From NCBI GenBank assembly GCA_018817165.1, contig JAHITY010000031.1:1-52000 (forward strand): DNA of 52,000 bases, in the 5' to 3' direction. How positions within the stretch are numbered: the first letter of the stretch is position 1; every line of letters begins with the position of its first letter. A program made the position numbers and the translations under genes. Positions 34,671 to 43,228 of the stretch are shown here, piece by piece. The notes beneath the pieces are model-generated. The model was not told where the DNA came from and ran no database searches. It worked only from the letters and a program-made list of their open reading frames with translations. The stretch comes from Candidatus Omnitrophota bacterium. GTDB taxonomy: Bacteria > Omnitrophota > Gorgyraeia > B26-G9.

Positions 34671-35721
34671 AAAATTAACTTTACTGAAAATAATTAATTT
34701 CAGCTTAGCTGGATTATTCGCTGGGTTTTTTGCATTAACATTTTTAATTGTAGCACGCAGTGAAATAGATATAACAAATATTAAAATTGAACAAGAATTT
34801 GCTGTATCTTCCTCCCGTGTCAGTAAGAGCATAGAATTGCCTTTAAAGACGAATTATGTATTACAGATTAAATATGATTACAGAAATACTGATTCAGAGA
34901 AATTACTTTTAAATGGCAAAAGGCTGAAACTCAGGGTGAGTAATGAAACAAAAAACATAGTCTCGCGTTATTATTATATTGATGAACAGCTGGTAAGAAT
35001 CGGAGAAAATAGATTAAAATTGCAGTTTCTGCCAACAAATCCTCCGAGCGTTGATATCAGGATAAGAAATTATATTTTTTCTAATGACCAGGGCAATATT
35101 ATGCTGGCGCTTAAAAAGATTCATTTGAATGAGCAAAGATTGGCTAGTTTGATAGGTGAAGCTATTATTTTCTTTGTTCTTTTATGTTGTCTCTGGACAG
35201 GGCTTGCCTGGCTTGGGAAAAAGGGTTTTAATTTAAACTCCAGACAGTGTATACTAAATAATGTAATATCGTTTGCTCTGTGTCTTAGTATATTCTTTTT
35301 TATTGCGATAACTTCTTATTTTGGCCCATTTGTTTTTATTGTAAAGTCTTCTTATTATGTTTTTTATGGATTAGTATGTGTTTCTATTTTATGTGTTCTT
35401 TTGCATCTGTTCTCATTGTTATTAATCCAATTTAGTGCTGAAGATGATCTTAATAGTATTAAAAAATCAAAGTGCGGAAAAGCGGTGGAGAACAGAGCGT
35501 TACCTGTTTGGTTAGTTAATTGTAACGACTGGTTTAAAATGCGTACGCTGTCTGATAAATGTTTTATTTATTTTGTGCTGAGTTTTTTAATTTCTTCTAT
35601 TTTGCTAGGTCTAAGTAATGTGAATTGGGCAGATATAATAATGAATTTTGCTTATATTGTTTTAGTAATGGGAATGGTGATTAAATTTGTTGAATTCTCA
35701 AATAGTAAAAAAAATAATTAA
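34660..35721 (+). CDS. Membrane protein of unknown function
   Basis: The 353-residue protein starts with GTG, overlapping the upstream gene by eleven nt, with AAGGAGAAG upstream. There is one N-terminal transmembrane helix (about 12-30), an extracytoplasmic domain of roughly 130 residues, and then four hydrophobic segments from about 165 to 345. The soluble part includes LLLNGKRLKLRVSN and RIGENRLKLQFLP, beta-strand-like and similar in style to the neighbouring secreted proteins. No family recognised. It overlaps the next gene by 35 nt, so it is part of the same assembly unit. Confidence 0.55.
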   Translation: MQNKKLTLLKIINFSLAGLFAGFFALTFLIVARSEIDITNIKIEQEFAVSSSRVSKSIELPLKTNYVLQIKYDYRNTDSEKLLLNGKRLKLRVSNETKNIVSRYYYIDEQLVRIGENRLKLQFLPTNPPSVDIRIRNYIFSNDQGNIMLALKKIHLNEQRLASLIGEAIIFFVLLCCLWTGLAWLGKKGFNLNSRQCILNNVISFALCLSIFFFIAITSYFGPFVFIVKSSYYVFYGLVCVSILCVLLHLFSLLLIQFSAEDDLNSIKKSKCGKAVENRALPVWLVNCNDWFKMRTLSDKCFIYFVLSFLISSILLGLSNVNWADIIMNFAYIVLVMGMVIKFVEFSNSKKNN

Positions 35722-38182
35722 TCTTATTAAGAAAGAGCTTTATACCGTTGGACTATATCTTTTATTAAGTATATATGCTACTTTTCCTTTAATTTTTAAT
35801 TTAAAAACTTGTTTTTATGGGACTAAAACTGATCCTTTAGCCTGGTTTTGGGGGTTTTGGTGGCTTAAATTCGCACATATTAATGGCTTGTCTGCGGATT
35901 TTGTACCTATATTAGCTGTGCCGTTTGGTGTTAAGTATCCAGCACTTTATCCCCTATGGAATATTTTTAATCTTTATTCTACAATTTTAGTAGGGGAAAT
36001 TGTTACTTATAATCTGCAAAGTATGTGTAGTTTTTTTCTATCGGCTGTAGCTATGTATTGGCTTGTCCTTTATTTTACAAAAAACCGGTTTTCTGCTTTT
36101 TTTTCAGGGATTGTATTTTCTCTTAGTCCTTATCATTTTGCTCGTTCTTGGGATCATCTTTGTCTGTCTAGTATGCAGTGGATGGTTGTTTATATTATTT
36201 CCTTATTTAATTTCTTTGCAAAGAGAAATTATATTAGTGCGTTAATTTGTGGATTTTGTTTTGCATTGATTGGTCAATTTAGTAATTATTATTATGTTTA
36301 CTTTATGGGTATTTTTACAATACTATTTTTTGTTTTTTGTATAATTTATGGGTTTCTATCCAGACAAAGAATTTCGATAAAGGACATTTTTTTGTTTTTT
36401 AAACTTTCTATTGTAGGATTAAGTACTGGGGCTTTAATAATGTTGTTGCAAATTTGGCCTTATCTTAAGATGGTTTTTTTTAGTACTGGTGAAGCTAAAG
36501 AAAAGGGACTTATTCGTTCTTTTGGTCAGCTTTTTGCAGATTCTGCTCGACCGCTTAATTATTTTTTACCAACGGAATATCATCCAGTTTTTGGAAAGAT
36601 AACAAGTTTTTTTGTCGGAACGCCTTTATATGGCGAAAACAGTGGAGGGGAACAGTCACTTTACTTAGGTCTTATCCCAATTTTTTTAGCTTATTTTGGA
36701 TATAAAAAATTGAAAAAAGATAAAAAAGAAGGAATATCTGATCATAAAACAGATTTTTTTATTTCGTTTTGGGTCTTCATTTTATTTTCTTTCATGATAT
36801 GTTCTTTTAGTCCGTATATTGGTAATATAAATGGTTTTTTTATTCCTTTACCGTCTTTTTTCCTGTTTAAAATATTTCCAATTTTTCGTAATTATGCGCG
36901 CATGGGGAGTGTAGTTATGATTTCTATATGCGTATTAGCTGGATTCGGTTTGAAATATTGTTTGGAAAAATTTAACACTCAAAGAAAAAAACTCATAATT
37001 GTTATTATACTCTGTTTGATTGTTATTTTTGAATTTGCTAATTTCTCACCATCTAGAATTGTGGATATAAGCCATCCTCCAGAGGTTTATACATGGCTTA
37101 AGAGGCAACCTGAAGATAGCATTATCGCGGAGTATCCATTGAAAGCAGATATGAGACCTGTACTTTTCAATCAAACAATTCACCATAAAAAAATGATTAA
37201 CGGCGCTGTTCCTGGAACAAACGCTTATGAGATAAGCCAGAAAATTAAAGATCTTGAAGCTGATACTACCCCCGGGATTCTGAGTTTTTTGGGAGTAAAT
37301 TATATACTTGTGCATAAGGATAAATACCTGAACTATGAAGGAGGAATGGTTTTGGGGCAGGTACCTGATTTATCAGATAATCCAGGTTTTAATCATTTAA
37401 AAGACTTTGGGGATACTGTTGTTTATGAAGTGGTGGCAAATCCAATTAATCCGGATAATGTTACTATTGCTCCAAAGCTAATAACATTTGAGGCAGAAAA
37501 TAGTGTTGATAATCAACACTATTTAAATATGAATTTTAAGTTTAAGCAGGGCAATGATTTTAAATATAATGTTAAGTATCTTGGTTTTATTAAAATTTTA
37601 AATTTGGATATGAGTCTAGAGCAGGGGCAGCTGATAACGGAAAATAAAACAATGCTGATAAAATTAACTGCTTTACCTTCGCGTTTATTGGGGTATTTCT
37701 TAAAAGGCAAAGCGCAACTGCAGTCATTGTTTGATATAGATAATTTTTATAATTACGAATACGAAGAATTAGTGCAATTAAAAAATAAAGTTAAAGAGAA
37801 AAATGCAATTTTTGATAGAAAAAGCAATATTATGAGTACAAAAGACAGACAAGTGCAAATCGAGCCATATACTCAAGATCCGATTTCAGCGATCTTTTTT
37901 CTGGCAAGCCAGCAGATGCTTGTGAACAAAAAAATAATGATGTATATAAATCCAGGAAAATCAAATTATAAATTAGAATTAGTTATTGATAGCCAAGAAG
38001 AAATTAGGATTGATAAAGAAGTTTATAGATGTTGGAAATTAAAGGGTGAGCTTTTGAAAATCAAAGATATAAATAAAAAAATAGCTGACATTACATTATG
38101 GTTTAATGTGCTGGGAAAACAGGAACTAATTAAATTAGAGGCTATGACAAAAGCCGGTTTAGTAACTTTGGAAAAACAATAA
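35687..38182 (+). CDS. GT-C-like membrane protein fused to a DUF3108-like domain
   Basis: The 831-residue protein has about a dozen transmembrane segments (residues 20-445), with GT-C-like landmarks: TDPLAWFWGFWWLKF in the first loop and GIVFSLSPYHFARSWDHL. A periplasmic part follows (HPPEVYTWLKRQPEDSIIAEYPL, FLGVNYILVHKDKY). The last ~230 residues resemble DUF3108: FKYNVKYLGFIKIL, IEPYTQDPISAIFFL, and CWKLKGELLKIKD followed by DITLWFNVLGKQELIKLEA. The only available start is TTG (35687), overlapping the upstream gene by 35 nt. Family assignment is by pattern only. Confidence 0.6.
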   Translation: MLNSQIVKKIINLIKKELYTVGLYLLLSIYATFPLIFNLKTCFYGTKTDPLAWFWGFWWLKFAHINGLSADFVPILAVPFGVKYPALYPLWNIFNLYSTILVGEIVTYNLQSMCSFFLSAVAMYWLVLYFTKNRFSAFFSGIVFSLSPYHFARSWDHLCLSSMQWMVVYIISLFNFFAKRNYISALICGFCFALIGQFSNYYYVYFMGIFTILFFVFCIIYGFLSRQRISIKDIFLFFKLSIVGLSTGALIMLLQIWPYLKMVFFSTGEAKEKGLIRSFGQLFADSARPLNYFLPTEYHPVFGKITSFFVGTPLYGENSGGEQSLYLGLIPIFLAYFGYKKLKKDKKEGISDHKTDFFISFWVFILFSFMICSFSPYIGNINGFFIPLPSFFLFKIFPIFRNYARMGSVVMISICVLAGFGLKYCLEKFNTQRKKLIIVIILCLIVIFEFANFSPSRIVDISHPPEVYTWLKRQPEDSIIAEYPLKADMRPVLFNQTIHHKKMINGAVPGTNAYEISQKIKDLEADTTPGILSFLGVNYILVHKDKYLNYEGGMVLGQVPDLSDNPGFNHLKDFGDTVVYEVVANPINPDNVTIAPKLITFEAENSVDNQHYLNMNFKFKQGNDFKYNVKYLGFIKILNLDMSLEQGQLITENKTMLIKLTALPSRLLGYFLKGKAQLQSLFDIDNFYNYEYEELVQLKNKVKEKNAIFDRKSNIMSTKDRQVQIEPYTQDPISAIFFLASQQMLVNKKIMMYINPGKSNYKLELVIDSQEEIRIDKEVYRCWKLKGELLKIKDINKKIADITLWFNVLGKQELIKLEAMTKAGLVTLEKQ

Positions 38183-38204
38183 ATTTAGGCAACAGGAGGA
38201 ACGA

Positions 38205-39239
38205 ATGAAAATCTTAATAACCGGCGGGGCTGGACTGGTCGGATCGCATTGCGCGGAGTTTTACGCGCAGAAAAAGGCTAAGGTTATTGTGCTGGATAAT
38301 TTGATGCGCTCGGAATTATTTAAATCAAAAAAACAAAGCGTGGAATATAACTGGAATTATTTGGCCAAGTATAAAAATATTACTAGAATCAAAGGCGATG
38401 TCCGCAATGAAAAAGATGTTTTAAAAGCAATTGGCACAGGGGTTGACGCGGTGATTCATACTGCCGGACAGCCTGGGGTGCCGTCTTCAGTACGCATGCC
38501 CAGAGAAGATTTCAGTATTAATGCTTATGGGACTTTAAATGTTTTGGAATGTCTGCGCAAGAAGAGTCCGAAAGCGACATTTGTCTATTGTTCCACGAAT
38601 AAAGTCTATGGCGAAAATGTTGACAAGATTGCCTTAAAACAATTGAAAACCCGTTATGTGTATAAAAATATTAAAGGCATTAATGAATCAACATTAACTG
38701 ATCTGACCGGACATACGCCTTATGGAGTAAGTAAGCTGGTTGGTGATCTGTATACGCAGGAATATGCGCATATCTATGGAATGAAGACCGCAGTGTTTAG
38801 AATGAGCTGTATTTATGGCCAGCGTCAATTTGGTTTTGAAGATCAGGGCTGGGTTGCTTGGTTTATTATTGCCAGTTTGCTGGGTAAGAAAGTCACTATA
38901 TTTGGTGACGGTAAACAAGTGCGAGACTTATTATATGCGGAAGATCTGGTGCGGGCTTATGATTGCTTTATTCAAGGCAAGCAGTCGCATGCTTTGGTTA
39001 ATATTGGCGGGGGAGCGGAAAATACAATATCTTTGCTGGAATTTGTTAATAAAATCAAAAATATTACGGGTAAAGATTTAAAAGTAAAATTTGCTGATTG
39101 GCGGCCGTCTGATCAGAAAGTTTATATCAGTGATATCAGCAAAGCTAAAAAAGAATTAGGTTGGCAGCCTGAGATAAATGTTGATCAAGGGCTTTTGAAA
39201 TTAGGGCAATGGGCAAAAGAGAATATAAAGATATTCTAA
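38205..39239 (+). CDS. rfbE: CDP-paratose 2-epimerase (tyvelose epimerase) like SDR
   Basis: This extended SDR of 344 residues has TGGAGLVGSH (6-15) and YGVSK as the active-site tyrosine/lysine. It also carries features found in RfbE: STNKVYGE, TRYVYKN, and GRQ-type QRQFGFEDQGWVAWF followed by GDGKQVRDLLYAEDL. RfbE converts CDP-paratose to CDP-tyvelose. It lies 17 kb downstream of rfbH but still in the same run of genes, with GGAGG before its start. Its base composition is clearly less AT-rich than the preceding 24 kb. Broader family members act on other CDP- or UDP-sugars, so the exact substrate is open. Confidence 0.82.
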   Translation: MKILITGGAGLVGSHCAEFYAQKKAKVIVLDNLMRSELFKSKKQSVEYNWNYLAKYKNITRIKGDVRNEKDVLKAIGTGVDAVIHTAGQPGVPSSVRMPREDFSINAYGTLNVLECLRKKSPKATFVYCSTNKVYGENVDKIALKQLKTRYVYKNIKGINESTLTDLTGHTPYGVSKLVGDLYTQEYAHIYGMKTAVFRMSCIYGQRQFGFEDQGWVAWFIIASLLGKKVTIFGDGKQVRDLLYAEDLVRAYDCFIQGKQSHALVNIGGGAENTISLLEFVNKIKNITGKDLKVKFADWRPSDQKVYISDISKAKKELGWQPEINVDQGLLKLGQWAKENIKIF

Positions 39240-39243
39240 ACAG

Positions 39244-39300
39244 CAGTGACTCGGTAAGGTTTGACGGTAACGAAGCCCGTATCGGTAACGTTTGACGGTT
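39244..39300 (+). repeat. Dispersed ~50-bp repeat, tandem copy A
   Basis: The block CAGTGACTCGGTAAGGTTTG, then ACGGTAACGAAGCCCGTATCG, and a GGTAACGTTTGACGG end, recurs almost unchanged 89 nt downstream. It is related to the repeats around the four-helix-bundle gene at 4.4 kb. Confidence 0.85.
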
Positions 39301-39332
39301 TAGGCTAAAAACAATAAATTAAAAGACGACAA

Positions 39333-39389
39333 CAGTGACTCGGTAAGGTTTAACGGTAACGAAGCCCGTATCGGTAACGTTTGACGGTT
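39333..39389 (+). repeat. Dispersed ~50-bp repeat, tandem copy B
   Basis: Differs from copy A (39244-39300) at a single visible position (TTTAACGG for TTTGACGG) across 57 nt. A 32-nt AT-rich spacer lies between them. No gene, and no U-run that would make either copy a terminator. Confidence 0.85.
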
Positions 39390-39441
39390 ATGGTTAAAAA
39401 ATAAAGATTTTAAAGATTTAATTTACGAAGAGGCATTATAA

Positions 39442-41088
39442 ATGAAAGTAGCTTTATTACAGCTGAATATGACAGTGGGCGATATTTCGGGCAATAGTGC
39501 TAAGATTATCAGCGCTGTTAAACAAGCAAGCGCGGATAAGGTCGATCTGTGTATTAGCTCGGAATTGGCGCTTTTAGGTTATCCGCCGCGCGATTTGCTG
39601 TTTAATCAGGCTTTTATTGCGCAAGCACAAGCTGCGCTTAAAGATATTGCTGAGCAATTAAAAGATGCGCCGGCACTTCTTTTAGGCACTGCTGAGTTAG
39701 TGCTTAAGCCTGATTGCAAACCACTGTATAATTCCGCGGTGCTTATTCAAAAAGGAAAAGTTGAGCAGTCATTTCATAAAACGCTTTTACCGACATATGA
39801 TGTTTTTGATGAAGAACGTTACTTTGAGCCAGCGCTGGATCCCGGGGTGTTTGAGCTTGCTGGCGTAAAAATCGGAGTAACAATCTGTGAAGATGTTTGG
39901 AATGATATTGATTTTGCCACTAGCCGGCGGTATAAAACTGATCCTTTACAGCTTTTAGCGCAGAAAAATGTCCAATGTATAATCAATCTTTCGGCTTCGC
40001 CATTTTCTTTGGGCAAGCAAAAATTAAGAGAAAAATTACTTTCTAATATCGCGAAAAAATATCAGGTGAATCTGGTATATGTTAATCAAGTCGGTGGCAA
40101 TGATGATCTGGTATTTGACGGTCGGAGCTGTGTGTTTGATAAACAAGGATACCTGATTGCCAAAGCCAAGGCTTTTGCTGAGCATATAATCATCTGCGAT
40201 TTGAGCGCTGATTTAGCAAAGCTTAAAACCCATGAATGTCTGCCTGAGGCTGAAGCCTACAAAGCTTTGGTATTGGGAACGCATGATTATGTGGAAAAAT
40301 GCGGATTTAAAAAAGTAGTGCTGGGCTTATCCGGGGGAATTGATTCAGCGCTGACCGCAGTGATCGCGGTTGAAGCCTTGGGCGCGGATAATGTTTTGGG
40401 CGTATTAATGCCCTCTCCTTATTCGAGTAAAGGAAGTATTGATGATTCGCTCAAACTTGCGGAAAATTTGGGAATTAAAACAATTACGATTGCGATTAAG
40501 GATATTATGCAGGCATATGATACTGGTTTAAAGCAAGCATTTGCTGGTTTTAAACCCGGACTTGCTGAAGAAAATATCCAGGCGAGAATCAGAGGTAATA
40601 TTCTGATGGGGCTATCGAATAAATATGGAGCGATGCTTTTAACAACCGGCAATAAATCGGAGTTAGCAGTGGGTTACTGTACGATTTACGGCGATATGTC
40701 CGGAGGATTTGCGGTTATATCGGATGTGCCGAAAACTCTTGTGTATGCTATTGCTAAATATATAAACAAAATAAAAGAAAACATGATAATCCCCCAAGTT
40801 ATTTTGGAAAAAGCACCGAGTGCGGAATTGCGGCCTAATCAATTGGATCAAGATAGTTTGCCGGAATATGAGGTATTAGACGCGATTTTATTTCGTTGTA
40901 TTGAACAGCATAAATCTGTACAGGAAATTATTGCTGATGGCTTTAATTCTGAGGAAGTTGCAAAAGTATTAAATCTAGTGTATAAATCTGAGTTTAAGCG
41001 CAAGCAAGCTGCTCCGGGAGTGAAAATAACTGATCGAGCTTTTGGGATTGGCTGGCGGATGCCGATTGCTTACAAACGCAATTTCTAA
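39442..41088 (+). CDS. nadE: Glutamine-dependent NAD+ synthetase
   Basis: The enzyme amidates nicotinate adenine dinucleotide to NAD+ using glutamine. The N-terminal nitrilase-type glutaminase domain shows the Glu41 (SSELALLGYPPRDLL), Lys113 (FHKTLLPTYDVFDE) and Cys149 (VTICEDVW) triad. The C-terminal synthetase has the PP-loop LGLSGGIDSAL (about 295-305) and LLTTGNKSELAVGYCTIYGDMSGG. At 548 residues it is full length. It stands alone, with repeats on both sides, and has a weak GAAGAGG ribosome site before ATG. Confidence 0.97.
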   Translation: MKVALLQLNMTVGDISGNSAKIISAVKQASADKVDLCISSELALLGYPPRDLLFNQAFIAQAQAALKDIAEQLKDAPALLLGTAELVLKPDCKPLYNSAVLIQKGKVEQSFHKTLLPTYDVFDEERYFEPALDPGVFELAGVKIGVTICEDVWNDIDFATSRRYKTDPLQLLAQKNVQCIINLSASPFSLGKQKLREKLLSNIAKKYQVNLVYVNQVGGNDDLVFDGRSCVFDKQGYLIAKAKAFAEHIIICDLSADLAKLKTHECLPEAEAYKALVLGTHDYVEKCGFKKVVLGLSGGIDSALTAVIAVEALGADNVLGVLMPSPYSSKGSIDDSLKLAENLGIKTITIAIKDIMQAYDTGLKQAFAGFKPGLAEENIQARIRGNILMGLSNKYGAMLLTTGNKSELAVGYCTIYGDMSGGFAVISDVPKTLVYAIAKYINKIKENMIIPQVILEKAPSAELRPNQLDQDSLPEYEVLDAILFRCIEQHKSVQEIIADGFNSEEVAKVLNLVYKSEFKRKQAAPGVKITDRAFGIGWRMPIAYKRNF

Positions 41089-41115
41089 AACTGTGACGCA
41101 AGGTCACTAGAAATT

Positions 41116-41263
41116 AGCTCATAGCTCATAGCTGATGGCTAATGGTAAAAAGCTAAAAATTATTAATTAGGGCTTAATAACTCATAATTATTACTTAACT
41201 ATTGACTATTAGCTATTGACCATTGATTATTTTTTACGCGATACGCAATACACTCGACGCAAT
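41116..41263 (+). repeat. Intergenic heptameric repeat tracts between nadE and manC
   Basis: Three tracts of period seven lie here. First, AGCTCAT, AGCTCAT, AGCTGAT, GGCTAAT (41116-41143). Second, ACTATTG, ACTATTA, GCTATTG, ACCATTG, ATTATTT (41198-41232). Third, ACGCGAT, ACGCAAT, ACACTCG, ACGCAAT (41236-41263). They are of the same kind as the tracts found inside hisH, hisF and a radical SAM gene. Nothing else is apparent in this 200-nt gap. Confidence 0.85.
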
Positions 41264-41290
41264 ACAGAAAAAAGAGAAAGGGTTTAAATT

Positions 41291-42712
41291 ATGAAAAAAG
41301 TAGTTTTTTATATTATGGCGGGCGGCGAAGGTATGCGTTTATGGCCGATGAGCCGAGCAAGTTTCCCCAAACAGCTGCATTATTTGTTAGGAGACAGTTC
41401 TTTATTGCAGCAGTCGATCAGCCGGGTTTTGAAAATCAGCGATCCGAAAAATATTATGATCGGGACGCGGGATGATTTATATTTTTCGGTAAAAGCGCAA
41501 TGGGAAACAATGAAGTTAAAGTCTAATCCGTGGTTATTACTCGAACCAATGAGCCGCAATACAGCGCCGGCAATTGCTTTGGCTTGCCATGCGGCGCGGG
41601 AGCGTTTTGGTGAGGATGTGATTATTGTTACTTTAGCCTCTGACCACGCGATAAAGAATGAACAACGGTTTCATCAATTGCTTAAAACCGGGATAAGAAT
41701 CGCCGAGCAAGGCAATATTGTGACTTATGGGATTGTGCCGACATATCCGGAAACAGGTTATGGTTATATTAATGTAGGCAAAAAACTAGAAACCGATGTT
41801 TTTCAGGTGGCGGCATTTAAGGAAAAGCCTAGTCTGGATATTGCTAAAAAATATTTGAAGTCTAAAAAATATCTTTGGAACAGCGGAATGTTTGTATTTG
41901 ATACGAAAGTCATTGGTGAGAATATGCAGCAATTTTCTCCGGAAGTTTGGAATGTGAGTAAGAAAGTCTGGGCTAAAAGAAAAGAAGCTAAAGACAAAAT
42001 AGAATTTGATGAAAAACAGTTTGCCGCTTTTCCGGCAATTTCAATTGATTACGCGGTTATGGAAAAAGCGCCAAAACGGGCAGTGATCAAAGCGGATTTT
42101 GAATGGTGTGATGTCGGCTGCTGGCATATGCTGCATCAGATCTCAAAAAAAGATAAAGACGGTAATGTCCTGTCTGGAGATATTTCAACTGTTGATACGC
42201 ATAATTCGTTTATCAAAAGTGAAAACAAATTTGTCGCTACAGTAGGAATTAATAATCTGATTGTGATCGATACGCCGGATGCTTTGCTGATATCAGATAA
42301 AGATCGTTCGCAGGATGTAAAGACAATTGTAAACAGATTGAATGAAAAAAAATCTTCCTTAACTAAATTTCATACAACTGTATACCGGCCCTGGGGTAAA
42401 TACACCGTTCTTGAGGAAGGGCCTTTTTATAAAATAAAAAGAGTAGTAGTTAATCCCAAACAGCAATTATCCCTACAAAAACATTTAAAGCGCAGTGAGC
42501 ATTGGGTTGTGGTTAGTGGAACAGCTCGGATAGTTTGCGGCGATAATTCTATTTTACTCAAAGCCAATGAAAGCGTGTTTATTGCCAAAGGCCGCAAACA
42601 CCGGATCACTAATCCTTATTCCAAGCCAGTAACGATTATTGAAGTGCAGACCGGCGGGTATTTAGAAGAGGATGATATCCTTAGGTTTGAAGATAAATAT
42701 GAGAGAAAGTAG
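41291..42712 (+). CDS. manC: Mannose-1-phosphate guanylyltransferase / mannose-6-phosphate isomerase
   Basis: A bifunctional-type enzyme making GDP-mannose. The N-terminal nucleotidyltransferase begins YIMAGGEGMRLWPMSRASFPKQ and has FKEKP and YLWNSGMFVF. The C-terminal type II phosphomannose isomerase cupin is present: VYRPWGKYTVLEEG, QLSLQKHLKRSEHWVVVSGTA and EVQTGGYLEEDDILRFED. The length, 473 residues, is typical. The gene presumably feeds GDP-mannose to the polysaccharide cluster upstream, although repeats separate the two. AGAAAGGG precedes the ATG. Confidence 0.95.
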   Translation: MKKVVFYIMAGGEGMRLWPMSRASFPKQLHYLLGDSSLLQQSISRVLKISDPKNIMIGTRDDLYFSVKAQWETMKLKSNPWLLLEPMSRNTAPAIALACHAARERFGEDVIIVTLASDHAIKNEQRFHQLLKTGIRIAEQGNIVTYGIVPTYPETGYGYINVGKKLETDVFQVAAFKEKPSLDIAKKYLKSKKYLWNSGMFVFDTKVIGENMQQFSPEVWNVSKKVWAKRKEAKDKIEFDEKQFAAFPAISIDYAVMEKAPKRAVIKADFEWCDVGCWHMLHQISKKDKDGNVLSGDISTVDTHNSFIKSENKFVATVGINNLIVIDTPDALLISDKDRSQDVKTIVNRLNEKKSSLTKFHTTVYRPWGKYTVLEEGPFYKIKRVVVNPKQQLSLQKHLKRSEHWVVVSGTARIVCGDNSILLKANESVFIAKGRKHRITNPYSKPVTIIEVQTGGYLEEDDILRFEDKYERK

Positions 42713-42713
42713 A

Positions 42714-42792
42714 AGCGCAGCGGATAGCGTAAAACCGAAGGATGATCCTCCTTCGCCAAGGCTATGGAGGACAGATGGACGATCGCTGCGCT
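42714..42792. repeat. Inverted-repeat element after manC
   Basis: Nine-base ends AGCGCAGCG (42714-42722) and CGCTGCGCT (42784-42792) are exact inverted copies. A smaller hairpin GAAGGA/TCCTTC lies inside (42738-42755). It begins two nt after the manC stop and has no coding frame. It looks like a small dispersed palindromic element; with no U-run it is a poor terminator. Confidence 0.6.
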
Positions 42793-42829
42793 AGGACGAA
42801 GGACGAGAAAAGCAGAGAACAGAAAACTA

Positions 42830-42897
42830 ATTTCTAATTACTAATTGACCTAAAATTAAAAAACAAAAGTATAATCTATATAAATTACTAATTGATC
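42830..42897 (+). repeat. Heptameric leader of a degraded four-helix-bundle cassette
   Basis: ATTTCTA, ATTACTA, ATTGACC (42830-42850) and the later ATTACTA, ATTGATC (42884-42897) match the leader of the intact four-helix-bundle gene at 12.0-12.2 kb, including the linker CCTAAAATTAAAAA. Confidence 0.8.
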
Positions 42898-42903
42898 TAA
42901 AAT

Positions 42904-42981
42904 AAAGAAGCAAAGATACTTTCTAATGAAAGAAGAGAACGGAAGTTGATGTTTAGCGCAATAGTTAATAAGTTAAAATAA
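42904..42981 (+). pseudogene. Relic of a four-helix-bundle gene (C-terminal end only)
   Basis: In frame it encodes about 24 residues, EAKILSNERRERKLMF then SAIVNKLK and a TAA at 42979-42981. The intact gene at 12205 ends EAKILSNEARELNLIF then NAIVNKLT. The leader repeat lies directly upstream, so an internal deletion removed roughly the first 95 codons while leaving both cassette ends. It cannot make a working protein. Confidence 0.85.
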
Positions 42982-43009
42982 TTTTTGAAAATTAAGATAT
43001 TGGTAATTG

Positions 43010-43046
43010 TTTAGAAATTAGAATAATTAGGTTAATTAGAGCAATT
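43010..43046 (+). repeat. AT-rich repeat bounding the degraded cassette, right side
   Basis: Matches 12624-12660 (TTTAGAAATTAGA and AATTAGGTTAATTAGAGCAA with two small differences) and lies at the same relative position downstream of the four-helix-bundle 3' end. Confidence 0.75.
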
Positions 43047-43228
43047 AAATGAAATCTAAACCTGATTGATTTTGAGACTTGAGACCCAGCTGGCATTGTG
43101 TCCTTGTGATCTTGGGAAGTCCCGCCTGGCACTTTTTGCTTAAAATCGTGATATTTCGTGATAAATATGCTAAAAATAGGCTTTTTTTTGCTTATTTTAA
43201 TAAAAAAATTAGCATAATTCGCATACAT

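Noticed and set aside
39244-39389. Tandem repeats as a transcription terminator after rfbE
   Set aside because: Neither copy has a stable stem followed by a U-run.
41116-41263. CRISPR array
   Set aside because: The repeat unit is seven nt, with no spacers and no cas genes nearby. It is a simple period-seven tract.
43127-43139. TGGCAC...GC resembling a sigma54 promoter upstream of the pilin
   Set aside because: Only eight nt separate the GG and GC pairs, where sigma54 sites need ten. A sigma70-like TATAAT lies nearer to the leader.
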